Shown here: in pieces, positions 9,751-19,142 of the stretch
How positions within the stretch are numbered: the stretch's first letter is position 1
Layout: each line of letters begins with the position of its first letter
Source of the DNA: Nemertoderma westbladi
Lineage: Eukaryota > Xenacoelomorpha > Nemertodermatida > Nemertodermatidae
Length of the DNA: 52,637 nucleotides
Assembly (NCBI GenBank): GCA_032718475.1
Contig: JAUCBJ010007148.1
Location: forward strand, 1 to 52,637
Reading direction: 5' to 3'
Program-made: the position numbers and the translations under genes
The notes under the pieces: model-generated
What the model was told of the DNA's origin: nothing
The model's database searches: none
Seen by the model: only the letters and a program-made list of their open reading frames with translations

Positions 9751-10500
9751 CATCAAATATGTTTTTTTTACAGGGATATAATGAATTGTATCCTTGGCAA
9801 ATTCTTTATTTATTACGCTACCATATTTCACGTCATCAGGTATCGCAACACGACGAAGTAAAGCTAAACCAAAGTCATTTATATATTGATTTTCAATTAT
9901 ATTAGTAGTCACGTACATGTTCGACTTAGGTTCTGGAATAGAATTGGGTGGTTGAGGGCATAAAAATACCATCTGGTAAGCTTTTTCTCCATTTCCGATA
10001 ACCTTTATTAAATAACCCTTTATATTATTATTTTTCGTCTTCAAAATAATTTTAAAATTTGGATTTAAATTCGCGCCGAGATTATTTTCAGTAATTCCAA
10101 AATAATAGGCTAATTGTTGACCTATAAATAACTCTCGCACCGCTTTCCCTAAAATAAATTGCAACCTATTTTGCTGAGTATTTTCAACTATTTGTAATTT
10201 ATCTTTCAACGCCCCCGTGTTAAAATAATCTATAATGTCATTGATACTGTAGAACAAACCGGATGGAAGTGTATCCTCAAAATTTTTTTTCCCTTTTTTT
10301 AATAAAATAACATTCTCTACATTGTTATACATTGACGGTAACGTTGCTAAGTAAAACATACTTTTTATACCTACCACCCAGTTTTCGTTTGGGTTTATAG
10401 GTAAGGCGCCATGGAAATTGATCTGATAACTACTAGCAGAATTACGCGGAAAATCAACTGGACAGGAGTTACTCGGTAGTCTTACGTAGAATTCATCCAT
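9733..10500 (-). CDS. Penton-like minor capsid protein, C-terminus truncated
   Basis: I place the start at the ATG at 10500, whose ATGGATGA overlaps the stop of the upstream gene by 8 bp; the frame extends a few codons further only from a GTG. The protein (255 aa) begins FYVRLPSNS and WVVGIKSM, paralogous to the neighbouring gene's YITLLSDSS and IGLAELQYQ, and near its end carries YINDFGLALLRRV and HYIPVKK, matching the neighbour's FVGDALAPLLR and CYYPLLNKK. These are marks of the Polinton single-jelly-roll penton family. The usual last ~30 residues are absent: after IPVKK the sequence switches to capsid-protein sequence in another frame, so a deletion has fused the two genes. Confidence 0.65.
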   Translation of the reverse strand: MDEFYVRLPSNSCPVDFPRNSASSYQINFHGALPINPNENWVVGIKSMFYLATLPSMYNNVENVILLKKGKKNFEDTLPSGLFYSINDIIDYFNTGALKDKLQIVENTQQNRLQFILGKAVRELFIGQQLAYYFGITENNLGANLNPNFKIILKTKNNNIKGYLIKVIGNGEKAYQMVFLCPQPPNSIPEPKSNMYVTTNIIENQYINDFGLALLRRVAIPDDVKYGSVINKEFAKDTIHYIPVKKTYLMVKNPN

Positions 10501-11365
10501 CACTGCCACCCCGTATTAACTTAAGTGTTATAACAGTGCAACCTCTGCTAAAATTAATTAATTCGCCTTGTCCGTCACGTAAAGTAATTAAGATTGTTTT
10601 TAGTTTTTTATTCAACAATGGGTAATAGCAAATGCTCTCGTATTCGTGATTAATATATTTTCGATTTAATTGCGTTAAAGGGCAGGTTCTTAAGAGCGGA
10701 GCTAAAGCGTCACCAACAAATGAGCTCTTAATAATATCAGTATATATGAAAATTGTATCTTTATTACGTGTTATATTCGTGGGAGCTGGAAAATCTAAAA
10801 TGCCAATTTCTGAAATTTTTGGTCCGCTATAATTTAAAATTAATATCGGCTGTTCTATATTGCTTAATTCATCTACTGTAGTGGTACTGTATATATCCCA
10901 ATTCGGAATACCTGGATGATTCTGATCCAATAACGGTTTTAAGCCTAGAATTTGTATTAAATCACCACGTAGACTTAATTGTATTTTTTTCAACTTTTTA
11001 TGAAATTTAAATTTAATTCTAGAATTATTTGTATTAAAAATGAATTCGAAATCTCTATATTTCGCTTCAGAATTAAACAGTTTATTTATATCATCAATAA
11101 TCACTTGAATAGAGCTATGCATACCAGGAAATAAACTATATAATTTGGCATCTTTTGCATCTACGCCGATTGACAGCGAGATTTGAGTTTGCAGTGTAAT
11201 ATTACTGTATGTTGCTTGGTATTGAAGCTCAGCCAAACCAATTTTAGCGTTTGGACCAATATATAATTCTTCGGCTAAATCAACAGTAAACTCACTAGGA
11301 TTATTATTGGGGTAAGTGTTTAATGAGCTATCTGAAAGTAGAGTGATATATGTATCTGTGGCCAT
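10493..11365 (-). CDS. Penton-like minor capsid protein (complete)
   Basis: This 290-aa protein has a typical Polinton minor-capsid layout: an N-terminal YITLLSDSS / NNPSEFTVDL / IGLAELQYQ block (residues 6-50), a middle beta-rich part, and a C-terminal FIYTDIIKSSFVGDALAPLL, LRDGQGELINFSRG and VITLKLIR set. In related elements this protein forms the capsid vertices. It starts with ATG, has no internal stop, and overlaps the next penton-like gene by 8 bp (10493-10500), suggesting coupled expression or at least a compact duplication. Family assignment rests on motif recognition. Confidence 0.7.
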   Translation of the reverse strand: MATDTYITLLSDSSLNTYPNNNPSEFTVDLAEELYIGPNAKIGLAELQYQATYSNITLQTQISLSIGVDAKDAKLYSLFPGMHSSIQVIIDDINKLFNSEAKYRDFEFIFNTNNSRIKFKFHKKLKKIQLSLRGDLIQILGLKPLLDQNHPGIPNWDIYSTTTVDELSNIEQPILILNYSGPKISEIGILDFPAPTNITRNKDTIFIYTDIIKSSFVGDALAPLLRTCPLTQLNRKYINHEYESICYYPLLNKKLKTILITLRDGQGELINFSRGCTVITLKLIRGGSDG

Positions 11366-11679
11366 TATTATTATTATTTAAGCTCTCTCTCTCTCTCTCT
11401 CTACTTGACTCCATTGTACATACAGTACAGTATAATGTTAAATTATAGACATCTGTGACCACGTTCATTGTCGCTTCTACAATATATGTGAGGGATCAAT
11501 ATTTTACTGGCTTTATTTAAAGCGAATGAACTATAGTATAGTAATATCATTCGAGTTAATATTGATTGATTAATTACGGTCATATGCGACAAAAATGAAT
11601 TAATATACAGTATAAACCTAAACTTATTGAATATGCTGTACCCACGACTGTTTCTTGGATCCGATGAATCGGACTAAAT
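11366..11679. other. Polinton intergenic DNA upstream of the penton-like genes
   Basis: It contains a (CT)n tract at about 11382-11401 and AT-rich sequence with GTACAGTACAG words. No ORF. This would be the leader of the penton-like gene pair; the LTR retrotransposon starts directly at 11680. Confidence 0.5.
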
Positions 11680-12230
11680 TGTGACGGGATCCAGGAAGGA
11701 TCCCGATTTATCCGGTTGTTTAATTCACTCGTCCCCGCCGTGTGTATGATAGGTAAAAAAGGGAATCCGTGTCGTTCGTTGTATATAATAACTGATATAG
11801 ATATAGGGTATATAGATATAGGTGTACGGATAATGTTGTCGTATACAGAAGGCGGGATACGGTAATTAAAGTCCCGGTCCTTCCCTAGCTAAACTAACTA
11901 ACCTAAACTAGCACCAATATTACACTGAGATAACTGAACTGATATGATTACTGCCAAGTGGCTATATTGCACGGTTGGCCTTGTTACTCTACCTAATCGA
12001 TGCCTTTCCCCCCTCTGATTGGTTGATACCCTTGTTGGCGCCCTTTGGAGTGTTTCCGTTCACTCCACCTGTTCTCTCTGGGTCAGGGGTTTGGCCCCTG
12101 ACCCTCATTGTGTGTTTCCTTCCCATTTTGTTGGGGTGGCACGAGTTGGTTGATTACCCAATCTCGTGGCTCCCAATATTGCTTATCGGCTCAACTTTAT
12201 GGGGTGTTAGCGGGATTGAATAAGCTAACA
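11680..12230 (-). repeat. 3' LTR of the BEL/Pao-like element
   Basis: It runs from TGTGACGGGATCC on the plus strand to AATAAGCTAACA, i.e. TGTTAG...GTCACA in element orientation with canonical TG/CA ends. Both ends are confirmed by the solo LTR at 40307-40831. Differences from the 5' LTR include a small replacement near 12052-12064. Confidence 0.9.
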
Positions 12231-12239
12231 CTCCCCCCC
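12231..12239 (-). promoter_or_regulatory. Polypurine tract next to 3' LTR
   Basis: GGGGGGGAG on the minus strand lies immediately upstream of the LTR start TGTTAG. This is the expected plus-strand primer site and confirms that the element reads leftwards. Confidence 0.75.
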
Positions 12240-12940
12240 ATGCTATCTTCCCGGTGAGAAGATAGCATCCACCTTAAGTGCGCTACAATCCCGCTGGATC
12301 CCGATCTAGTATCGGGTGTGGGGTGGAATTCTTTTCTCTCGGAGCCGGCTTTCCAGGCCGCTCCCTATGGGTATGATAACGCTACCCTGTATGCCTGGCG
12401 TCTCATGTCGGGCCGATTGCGCTCACCTCTCACGCGACTTTTGTTTCCCCAACACTTTTGCCCTATCTCTTCTCCACTCTCACCCTAACTCTCTCATACC
12501 CTCGGACCTCCTCGTCCCTCACTCAGCCTCTTATTCTCCCCCCCCCCACACACTAGAATTGCGTCCGCACTCTCTCCGCACTTCGCACTATTGCTCCGTT
12601 CCTCAACCCCACTTCGATTGCCTCATCCCTTCTGACGAATCTCCCCCCTCTCTTGTGCCGTCGCACTCAAGAAGTGTGAAATTGTCTGGTGTCTCGTCCA
12701 TAGTGCCATAGTCAGTTATCCCCCCAGTCCCAGTAGCTAATTGAGAAAGGTTGTATGACTATAGTACTTACTCCGAACGTATATTTGTAGATTACTAATT
12801 GCTACGTACGTACATACAAATTACACTTATATGATTATTTGCATTAATTAGATTTGTACTTAATAGTTCGTACGTCCCACGCGGCGCCTTCCAGGCGTAC
12901 CACGTCCAAGTCCCAGTTTCTCTCCCTCGGCCCCCGGAAC
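12240..12940. other. 3' untranslated part of the LTR element
   Basis: About 700 bp between the last ORF and the polypurine tract. Plus-strand ORFs here (for example 12316-12711) are composed of CT-rich low-complexity sequence without recognisable domains, and I do not support them. Confidence 0.5.
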
Positions 12941-13510
12941 CTATCTGTTCCTCTGGGGATAGTTCCCCCTGGCGTCCTCTTCCCTGGGTCGTTCCTTGGT
13001 TACCACCGCTCCTCTGGGATCCGCTTTCTGCTTTCGGACCTTCGCCGCCACCTCCTTGCTGATTCCGGTTGTTGGCTCCTTGGGCGCTGGTGTTATTAGT
13101 GCCCGATATCGCTTCGCCGGTGGCCCCTCAGAGTGGCCCTGTTGTCTCCCTCTGGTGGCGTCCCATAGGATCATCTTCATTGCTTGCGGTACGTGCTCCG
13201 CCAAGAAATCCCTAAACTCCCCTCGGTTCTGTGGCGTCCACCTGTCCAAATATCTTTGTGTGTTCATTACTCCGGCATACGACGCCGCCGTCGCTACCTC
13301 TTGATAGGTAAACGGTAGCCTCCGCTTTATGATTTCCATGTGAGCCTCCTGATTGATAAGGAAGAAACCCCACTTGAACTCCTGGGCGTTCATGCGCTGG
13401 CGCATCATGGCCCCGACGTCGGCCCACTCCTCGAATCTCCTGAACTTCTCTTCGTCGTCCATCCAGTCGCACTGGCGTCCGTAGTGTCCCCGAAAGTGGC
13501 ACTTTGGACA
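12941..13510 (-). CDS. C-terminal continuation of the exonuclease/zinc-knuckle ORF
   Basis: This frame is the direct continuation of the ORF at 13511-15487 after a TGA at 13511-13513. Immediately after that TGA comes a complete CCHC knuckle (C-PK-C-HFRG-H-YGRQ-C, about 13510-13469), the third in an evenly spaced series whose first two lie before the stop. The remaining ~170 residues are helical and basic (ending KERPREEDARGNYPQRNR). An ATG at 13462 exists but lies after the knuckle, so the natural protein most likely ran through the TGA position. Function: probably nucleic-acid binding. Confidence 0.55.
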   Translation of the reverse strand, partial: CPKCHFRGHYGRQCDWMDDEEKFRRFEEWADVGAMMRQRMNAQEFKWGFFLINQEAHMEIIKRRLPFTYQEVATAASYAGVMNTQRYLDRWTPQNRGEFRDFLAEHVPQAMKMILWDATRGRQQGHSEGPPAKRYRALITPAPKEPTTGISKEVAAKVRKQKADPRGAVVTKERPREEDARGNYPQRNR

Positions 13511-15487
13511 TCAGTTATGCAGTCGTGGACACGCCCCCATCCTGTGGCTCGGTTCTCGGCAGTAGAGACAAGAGGTTCCCTTTTGGAACCGGTACAGGCA
13601 GCTCCTTTCCTGGTGGGTCTGTCTCCCACAGTAGTCGCAGCCGAGTACCAATGTCTCCCGCCCCACGTCGTCTCTCGTCCCAAGCGATCTCCGCGGTCTG
13701 TGGAGTCGCTGGTAGGCGAATTTCTCCACGTTGGTGTCCCTGTCTACGTCGATCTCTCCGCCCCTCTCGGGCATTGTCTCCCCGAATACTATCCGTGGTG
13801 CCGTCCCCGGTTGCTCGCCCAACCTGATAGTGCTCCCCACGAAATCCATCGCCGGCTCCTCGTGCACCCAGGTCCGCTTGCCGTATCTGTTCCAGAAGGC
13901 CCTCGCCCCACTGGCCGCCACCACCCTTCCGCCAACCCAGTCCGTGTCCGAGTGGCCTATCCTCTCGATGGGCGGCATCTCTCCGAACTCGTCGTCGTCC
14001 TCCTCCTCCTCTGGCAGTGGCTCCAACCCCGGTATCCCGATGGATCCACTATGTCCCTTCCCGCCTTGGCTCTCGCCCGTAGCTCTCCATCCCTCTAGCT
14101 CCCTTAACTTCCTTGGCGGTTGGTCGCCTTCGGCGCCCGCTGGTATGGGCATCGCTTGCAACCCCGACGTCGACTGTTTCGGCGATCCCACCGTCCATCC
14201 CAGTTCTCGCCCTAGAGACTCCCCCGAACTCCCTGACGAAGTCCAATGAAGTTCGTCTAAGCCTGCCTGTTCCTCGAAGCCGTAACTCTGTGTCCTGGCC
14301 TCCTCTTCCCTCTCCTCTGCTTCTATCCTCTCCCGTCTAGCGACTTCTTCTAGTCGCTTTGCTTCTCGTCTATCCGTTTCTAGCTGCTCCCATCTCTGAT
14401 ACGGCGTATCTGTCTCCCCGTCTACCAGATGCCGGCTATTGTAGTACACCGACTCGCCCTTCAGCCCCGGGTGGTCTACCAGACCGTCGAAGGCCATTTT
14501 AAAGGCTCTCCTGTAGCTTAGGGGTGATCCCGATAACAGAAATGCCCCTGGTTCCCTCTCGATGACCACGGTCATAAATAAGTTAAGCAAACTTATCATC
14601 ATCCAATCTTCCTGCAGGATATATCGCTTCTGATATACCTTTATCACTCCTCTGCGGAATTGATATACCTCTTGCTTTCCCGGTCTCGCTCCCCACTTTA
14701 GCGAGTTCGCTAGTTCTGCTCCGTATTCTTCCCTGAACTTCCCCCAATCCATCGATTTGTGGCACACGAGCCCCAATAATTGGCCCATTGCAACCGCCCC
14801 GCATTGGTCTGTGTTTTCGACTACCCCCAACCCATCCGGTGCCGTCATAGCCATAAAGACCTTCTGCATATCCAGGAGGTTGGTGGCGTCCGGACCGATG
14901 ATTCTCTCCGCATCCTCGCGAATCGCCGATCCCACTTTCGTCGTCGACTTCTCTCTTACCAAGACTTGTACCGCTTTCGGTAACCGGTTTAATTTCGGCC
15001 CGTCCTTCTTCCCATACGTTCCTAGATCGAATAAGAAGATGTCCCCATTTGGCGCGGCCAAATGTAGGAGTATGGTCCTGGCCGACCCCGCCGATCCTCG
15101 TCTCGAACCCGCCTCGTCTTCCACGGTTCCCTCGTCGTCTAGGATCATATATCCTCCTCTGTTGACGGACTCTATGAATCTCTTCCAGTCCTTCCTCGGT
15201 GATTCCCTCGGGTACTTCGGAATCCCGAACTTCGCCTCGTCCCCTTTCACCATGTAGTGGAAGTGTTGGAAGATCGCGTTGTCCAGCGACGGCGTCCCGT
15301 AGGTCCCGACCAGCCGCTGTTCGTGTATCTCCCGGAAGTGATCCTGCAGCTCTCATGCCGCGTGACCCCTTTCCAACCTCTCGTAGTATCCTCTCGTCTT
15401 CTCTTCCGGATGCCTCTCGGTGAAATCCACCAGCATCTCCTTTCCTCCTGACTCCGCCTTTCTCTTTCTGATCAATTTGCTCGCCAT
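13511..15487 (-). CDS. Exonuclease-like domain plus CCHC knuckles, extra ORF of LTR element
   Basis: The ATG at 15487 (MASKLIRKRKAES) opens a frame with one in-frame TGA at 15353-15355; from the ATG at 15253 it is open for 580 codons. Numbered from that second ATG, residues 30-215 look like a 3'-5' exonuclease domain of the DnaQ/EXD2 type: MILDDEG (Asp39, Glu41; motif I DxE), ILLHLAAPNGDIFLFDL, LPKAVQVLV, KVGSAIREDA (Asp114; motif II) and LKWGARP ... EVYQF. In motif III the Asp expected four residues after Tyr197 is Arg, so catalysis may be lost. A charged coiled coil (about 285-320) and two CCHC knuckles (CDYCGRQTHQERSC, CLYCREPSHRMGAC) follow. The position, after gag-pol and before the 3' LTR, is where an env or accessory gene would sit. 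Confidence 0.6.
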
Positions 15488-15935
15488 TCCGAACACTCAC
15501 TCGCTCACCTGCAAGGTGGTGCCTTACCAAGGCGCAATACAGATGAGTGATGTATCTAGGATGTTCTGTACGGTCCGATAATGGCCTATTTCTTACTTAA
15601 CTGCGCCTTTTAACCTAAATTATTACTAATTAATTTTGAAGCTAGTAAATGAGCGTAATTTACAATTTCTGTCCGTTACTTTTATTATGTTCTAGAATAA
15701 CTTTCCTTGTGTTGCCATTATTTGTAACATTCAGCCCTATTCTATTTATTTGTAATTTTAATTTTAATTCTACTGTCCTACTACTTACTATTGCCTATGG
15801 ATTGTTCTATTCTCTAATCCACATTCTGGCCTACTCTGTGGGCCTGTGCAGTACAGCAGTATGCGTCGTGTGGCCACACGATTTACCCAGCTGTACTCAT
15901 ATGCCCCCCCTCTCGTTACTAACTGCTAACTAATA
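15488..15935. other. Leader region of the extra ORF
   Basis: AT-richer than the flanking coding sequence, with no supported ORF. It separates the exonuclease-like ORF from the tandem array and could hold its promoter or a splice acceptor. Nothing specific is recognisable. Confidence 0.4.
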
Positions 15936-15959
15936 TCTATATCTTATATACCCTTTTTA

Positions 15960-16745
15960 CCTCTTATTCTCTCTCTCTAACTAACAGTACTACGTACCCT
16001 CTAACTCTAATTCTAACTAACTAACGGTACTACGTACCCTCTAACTCTTCTCTAACTAACGGTACTACGTACCCTCTAACTCTTTAACTAGCGGTACTAC
16101 GTACCCTCTAACTCTCTAACTAGCGGTACTACGTACCCTCTAACTCTCTAACTAGCGTTACTACGTACCCTCTAACTCTCTAACTAGCAGTACTACGTAC
16201 CCTCTAACTCTCTAACTAACGGTACTACGTACCCTCTAACTCTCTAACTAACGGTACTACGTACCCTCTAACTCTCTAACTAGCGGTACTACGTACCCTC
16301 TAATTCTCTAACTAACGGTACTACGTACCTTCTAACTCTCTAACTAATGGTACTACGTACCCTCTAACTCTTCTCTAACTAACGGTACTACGTACCCTCT
16401 AACTGTTCTCTAACTAACGGTACTACTTACCCTCTAACTCTCCTCTAACTAACGGTACTACATACCCTCTAACTCTTCTCTAACTAACTTTACTACGTAC
16501 CCTCTAACTCTTCTCTAACTAACGGTACTACGTACCCTCTAACTCTCCTCTAACTAACGGTACTATGTACCCTCTAACTCTTCTCTAACTAACGGTACTA
16601 CGTACCCTCTAACTCTCCTCTAACTAACGGTACTACGTACCCTCTAACTCTCTACTTAACTAGCGGTACTACGTACTTCCTAACTAACTAACTCTAGGTA
16701 CTACGTACCTCCTAACTAACTAACTCTAGGTACTACGTACCTTCT
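15960..16745. repeat. ~30-38-bp tandem array with GGTAC-TAC-GTACC cores
   Basis: More than 20 imperfect units of CTCTAACTAACGGTACTACG followed by TACCCTCTAACT. Every unit contains an inverted repeat GGTAC...GTACC with a 3-nt loop. Spacers vary by a few bases (TCT, TTCTCT, TCCTCT). It lies inside the LTR element between the pol deletion and the second ORF. Confidence 0.9.
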
Positions 16746-16952
16746 TACTGACTAACTTCTGCCTACTAACTGCTTACCTACTATGTACTACTGTTTTATT
16801 TTTATTTTCTATTTTTATCTATTTTATGTGTGGGAAGGGCGTCTCGCCCTCAATCCCACCCCCCTCAGTCCAAAGCTTGGACGACTAAACTCATGACAAA
16901 CTCCGTTAAGGTGCCCCTTCTAGCAGACAGGTAACACCTCTGCCCGCACCTT
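16746..16952. other. Spacer after deleted pol region
   Basis: Short non-coding stretch. In one minus-strand frame at about 16930-17060 a sequence resembling the last residues of a BEL/Pao polyprotein (DWDGRVRSV) can be read, suggesting a small pol remnant; weak. Confidence 0.3.
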
Positions 16953-19142
16953 TTACGGATCTAACTCTTCCATCCCAGTCCAACCTATTGGACAACTCAG
17001 CGACCCAAGGGGTGATTCCTCCAGCAGGCAACTCTCCCACTGCCACCCTATAGGTCCTCTAATTCTTCGCTCCGCTCTCCTTGTCAATTCTGGTGGTCTT
17101 TTCTCCTGTCTTTGGAAATGCTGTCTGTTATTTATGTTTCTGATCTCGTGGTCGTCCCTTGGCGGCAAAGTGCCACCCTTCAACGTGTCGCCCGGCGGTA
17201 TAATGCCGCCCCTGTTCTTCTCCTTAATCTTAGATGCCACCTCTGCTGGCCTCCCCCTTAATATGTGTGCTGGCATTAAAGGCCTCGACGACCCCCGTTC
17301 GTCCTTCGGTATACACGATCTCTGCCCATGTAATGCCCCTTCGCACTCTGTCAGTCCCGCGTGCGTCTGCAGCACGCCTCCTACTTTCCCGGCTCCTTTG
17401 TCCATCACACGCCCACCCACGGGCTTCTCAGCCCCTGGTCTGGTCGTCTCAAGTCTTCTCCCTTTCCATTTAGTCCTCCTGCTCGGCCTCCCCCTTGTCG
17501 GCATGCCTCCCAACCGGACCGGCATCTCTTCCGGACACTCCTCCGGCCTGTCCCCCGGACATTTTGCCGTCCGCTCCTCTCCATCTCCATACCGATGCTT
17601 GCTGGGACTCTTGTTCCAACCCATCGTCTCTAGATCTTCTGCATCCATGCCATTCTCCTCCGCCCACTCTCTTGGTGTTGCTTCCACTTCTAGCTGTCTA
17701 CCACTATTGCCCATCTCTGGCCTCTCCTCTATCTCGTCGACAGTTCCTGGCACCATGCATCCTGAACTCTCAGACACATGGAATGGTATATTACTCTTAA
17801 TTGGGCCTGTCAGTGTCCACCCGAATGGTGTTAATATCGCCACCGGGTCACACTGCTTGTCTTCGCCGAAGACCGTTTGCATTCTTTCGTGGGCCGTTGG
17901 GCAGTCCATTCCTACTATGATGGATACCTTCCTAACGTCCACATCTGGGATTGAGAAGTCAATGTCGTCCAGGAATTTATATTGCTCGACCTCGATGTTG
18001 GTTGGCCGCCTGGCATTGATATTAATTGACTCTATCACTTGGATGGGGTCGATGGTTGCCCCATAGTCGCATCCCGGTGCCACCGCTGCAATTGCGCACC
18101 GTCCTGTTCTCATCTCCAGGATCTCATCTTTGCTAGAGATGGTTGTTACCGCCATTCTGCTTGGCCTCGTTCTCAATCCTATCTCTTCGGCCACCCATTC
18201 CTCGACTAATGTGAAGGCAGCTCCACTATCGACCAGCATTAGTGTTGTTACTGATCGATTGCCTTCCCCAATCACTCGCACGGGTACTACTCCAAGTAAC
18301 ACCGTTCCTCTCTTCTTCGCCCCTACTGTGCTCGTCGCCATCGTCTGGCCTCTCCTCTGACCAAATTTTACCGGCTTCTCCTTGCACTCCCTTGCTCTAT
18401 GTCCACTCATTACACATCGCGAGCAGATTTTGTTGCTCAACGCATAATCTATCTGATCTTGCCTAGGTAGCGCCTGCCAGTACCTGCAGTTCATGGTTTG
18501 ATGAAGCGCATTTGCGTGTAGCTGGCATTTGCTCTTTGGGTCGTAGCCCTCTTTATACAGTGCATTGCGTATCGCAGCTGCGTTTGTACCAAAGTCCCTA
18601 CTATTCTTATTGTTTGGATTCGGCCTACTGGACGTACTGGGGTTATATTTATTCGTGTTGTTATTGTTCCCCTGTCCGTTCCATGGTGTTGTCTTATCTT
18701 CGGCTAGCTGTGGACTTGCAGTCCCCTGCGTCGCTGCATATGGCAATGATTGCCTGAGCCTCGGTAATGCGTTTGATGTATTGTGCTCTGGTTTCGGTCT
18801 ATGGTAATCCGTCTTCGGTCCCTTTCCCAGGCTATCTTCGCTATAGACTGGGTCAGTTATTAGTTCAGCCTCGTAGTTTAAGAAGCTTGACATTTCTTCT
18901 AAACCCGGTTCCGCACCCTTCTTGTCTCGAGTGGAGAAAGCGATCTTCCTCCACTTGTTGCGCAGCCAGTTTGGTAGTGCCTGTGCTATCGTGGTGATGT
19001 TATTGGACGCGTTGAGCTCGTATGGCGCGTCTAGCGTCTTCAGCACGATTAGCGCCTTTTCAACCTTGTTAGCGAACCTCGCTAACTCGAAACTCGCTGT
19101 TGTGGGGCCCCTGTAGCCCCCCCCCCCCCCCACTCGCCACAT
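16953..19142 (-). CDS. BEL/Pao-like Gag C-terminus and aspartic protease
   Basis: The ORF of 729 codons begins just after a poly-G tract, so its ATG at 19142 is probably not the true start; it continues the frame of the 19082-19909 ORF after a frameshift. Residues 15-75 resemble the C-terminal part of the BEL/Pao capsid region. A CCHC knuckle, CSRCVMSGHRAREC, lies near residue 240. The protease follows: LVDSGAAFTLV (about 300-310) and, downstream, IIVGMDCPTAHE and LTPFGWTLTGP, the usual BEL/Pao pattern. After about residue 480 the sequence becomes a Gly/Arg/Pro-rich frame with no reverse transcriptase, RNase H or integrase motif, so pol has been deleted and the last ~240 residues are probably out-of-frame readthrough. 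Confidence 0.75.
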   Translation of the reverse strand: MWRVGGGGGYRGPTTASFELARFANKVEKALIVLKTLDAPYELNASNNITTIAQALPNWLRNKWRKIAFSTRDKKGAEPGLEEMSSFLNYEAELITDPVYSEDSLGKGPKTDYHRPKPEHNTSNALPRLRQSLPYAATQGTASPQLAEDKTTPWNGQGNNNNTNKYNPSTSSRPNPNNKNSRDFGTNAAAIRNALYKEGYDPKSKCQLHANALHQTMNCRYWQALPRQDQIDYALSNKICSRCVMSGHRARECKEKPVKFGQRRGQTMATSTVGAKKRGTVLLGVVPVRVIGEGNRSVTTLMLVDSGAAFTLVEEWVAEEIGLRTRPSRMAVTTISSKDEILEMRTGRCAIAAVAPGCDYGATIDPIQVIESININARRPTNIEVEQYKFLDDIDFSIPDVDVRKVSIIVGMDCPTAHERMQTVFGEDKQCDPVAILTPFGWTLTGPIKSNIPFHVSESSGCMVPGTVDEIEERPEMGNSGRQLEVEATPREWAEENGMDAEDLETMGWNKSPSKHRYGDGEERTAKCPGDRPEECPEEMPVRLGGMPTRGRPSRRTKWKGRRLETTRPGAEKPVGGRVMDKGAGKVGGVLQTHAGLTECEGALHGQRSCIPKDERGSSRPLMPAHILRGRPAEVASKIKEKNRGGIIPPGDTLKGGTLPPRDDHEIRNINNRQHFQRQEKRPPELTRRAERRIRGPIGWQWESCLLEESPLGSLSCPIGWTGMEELDP

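Noticed and set aside
12316-14340. Long plus-strand ORFs opposite the exonuclease-like ORF
   Set aside because: They lie antisense to a frame with recognisable domains, have low-complexity Pro/Ser/Leu composition and no motifs; GC-rich coding DNA produces such shadows.
15960-16745. CRISPR-like array
   Set aside because: Spacers are not unique but are degenerate repeats, and the window is eukaryotic; it is a minisatellite.
17134-18066. 310-codon plus-strand ORF
   Set aside because: Antisense of the BEL/Pao protease region; no domain and composition typical of a shadow.
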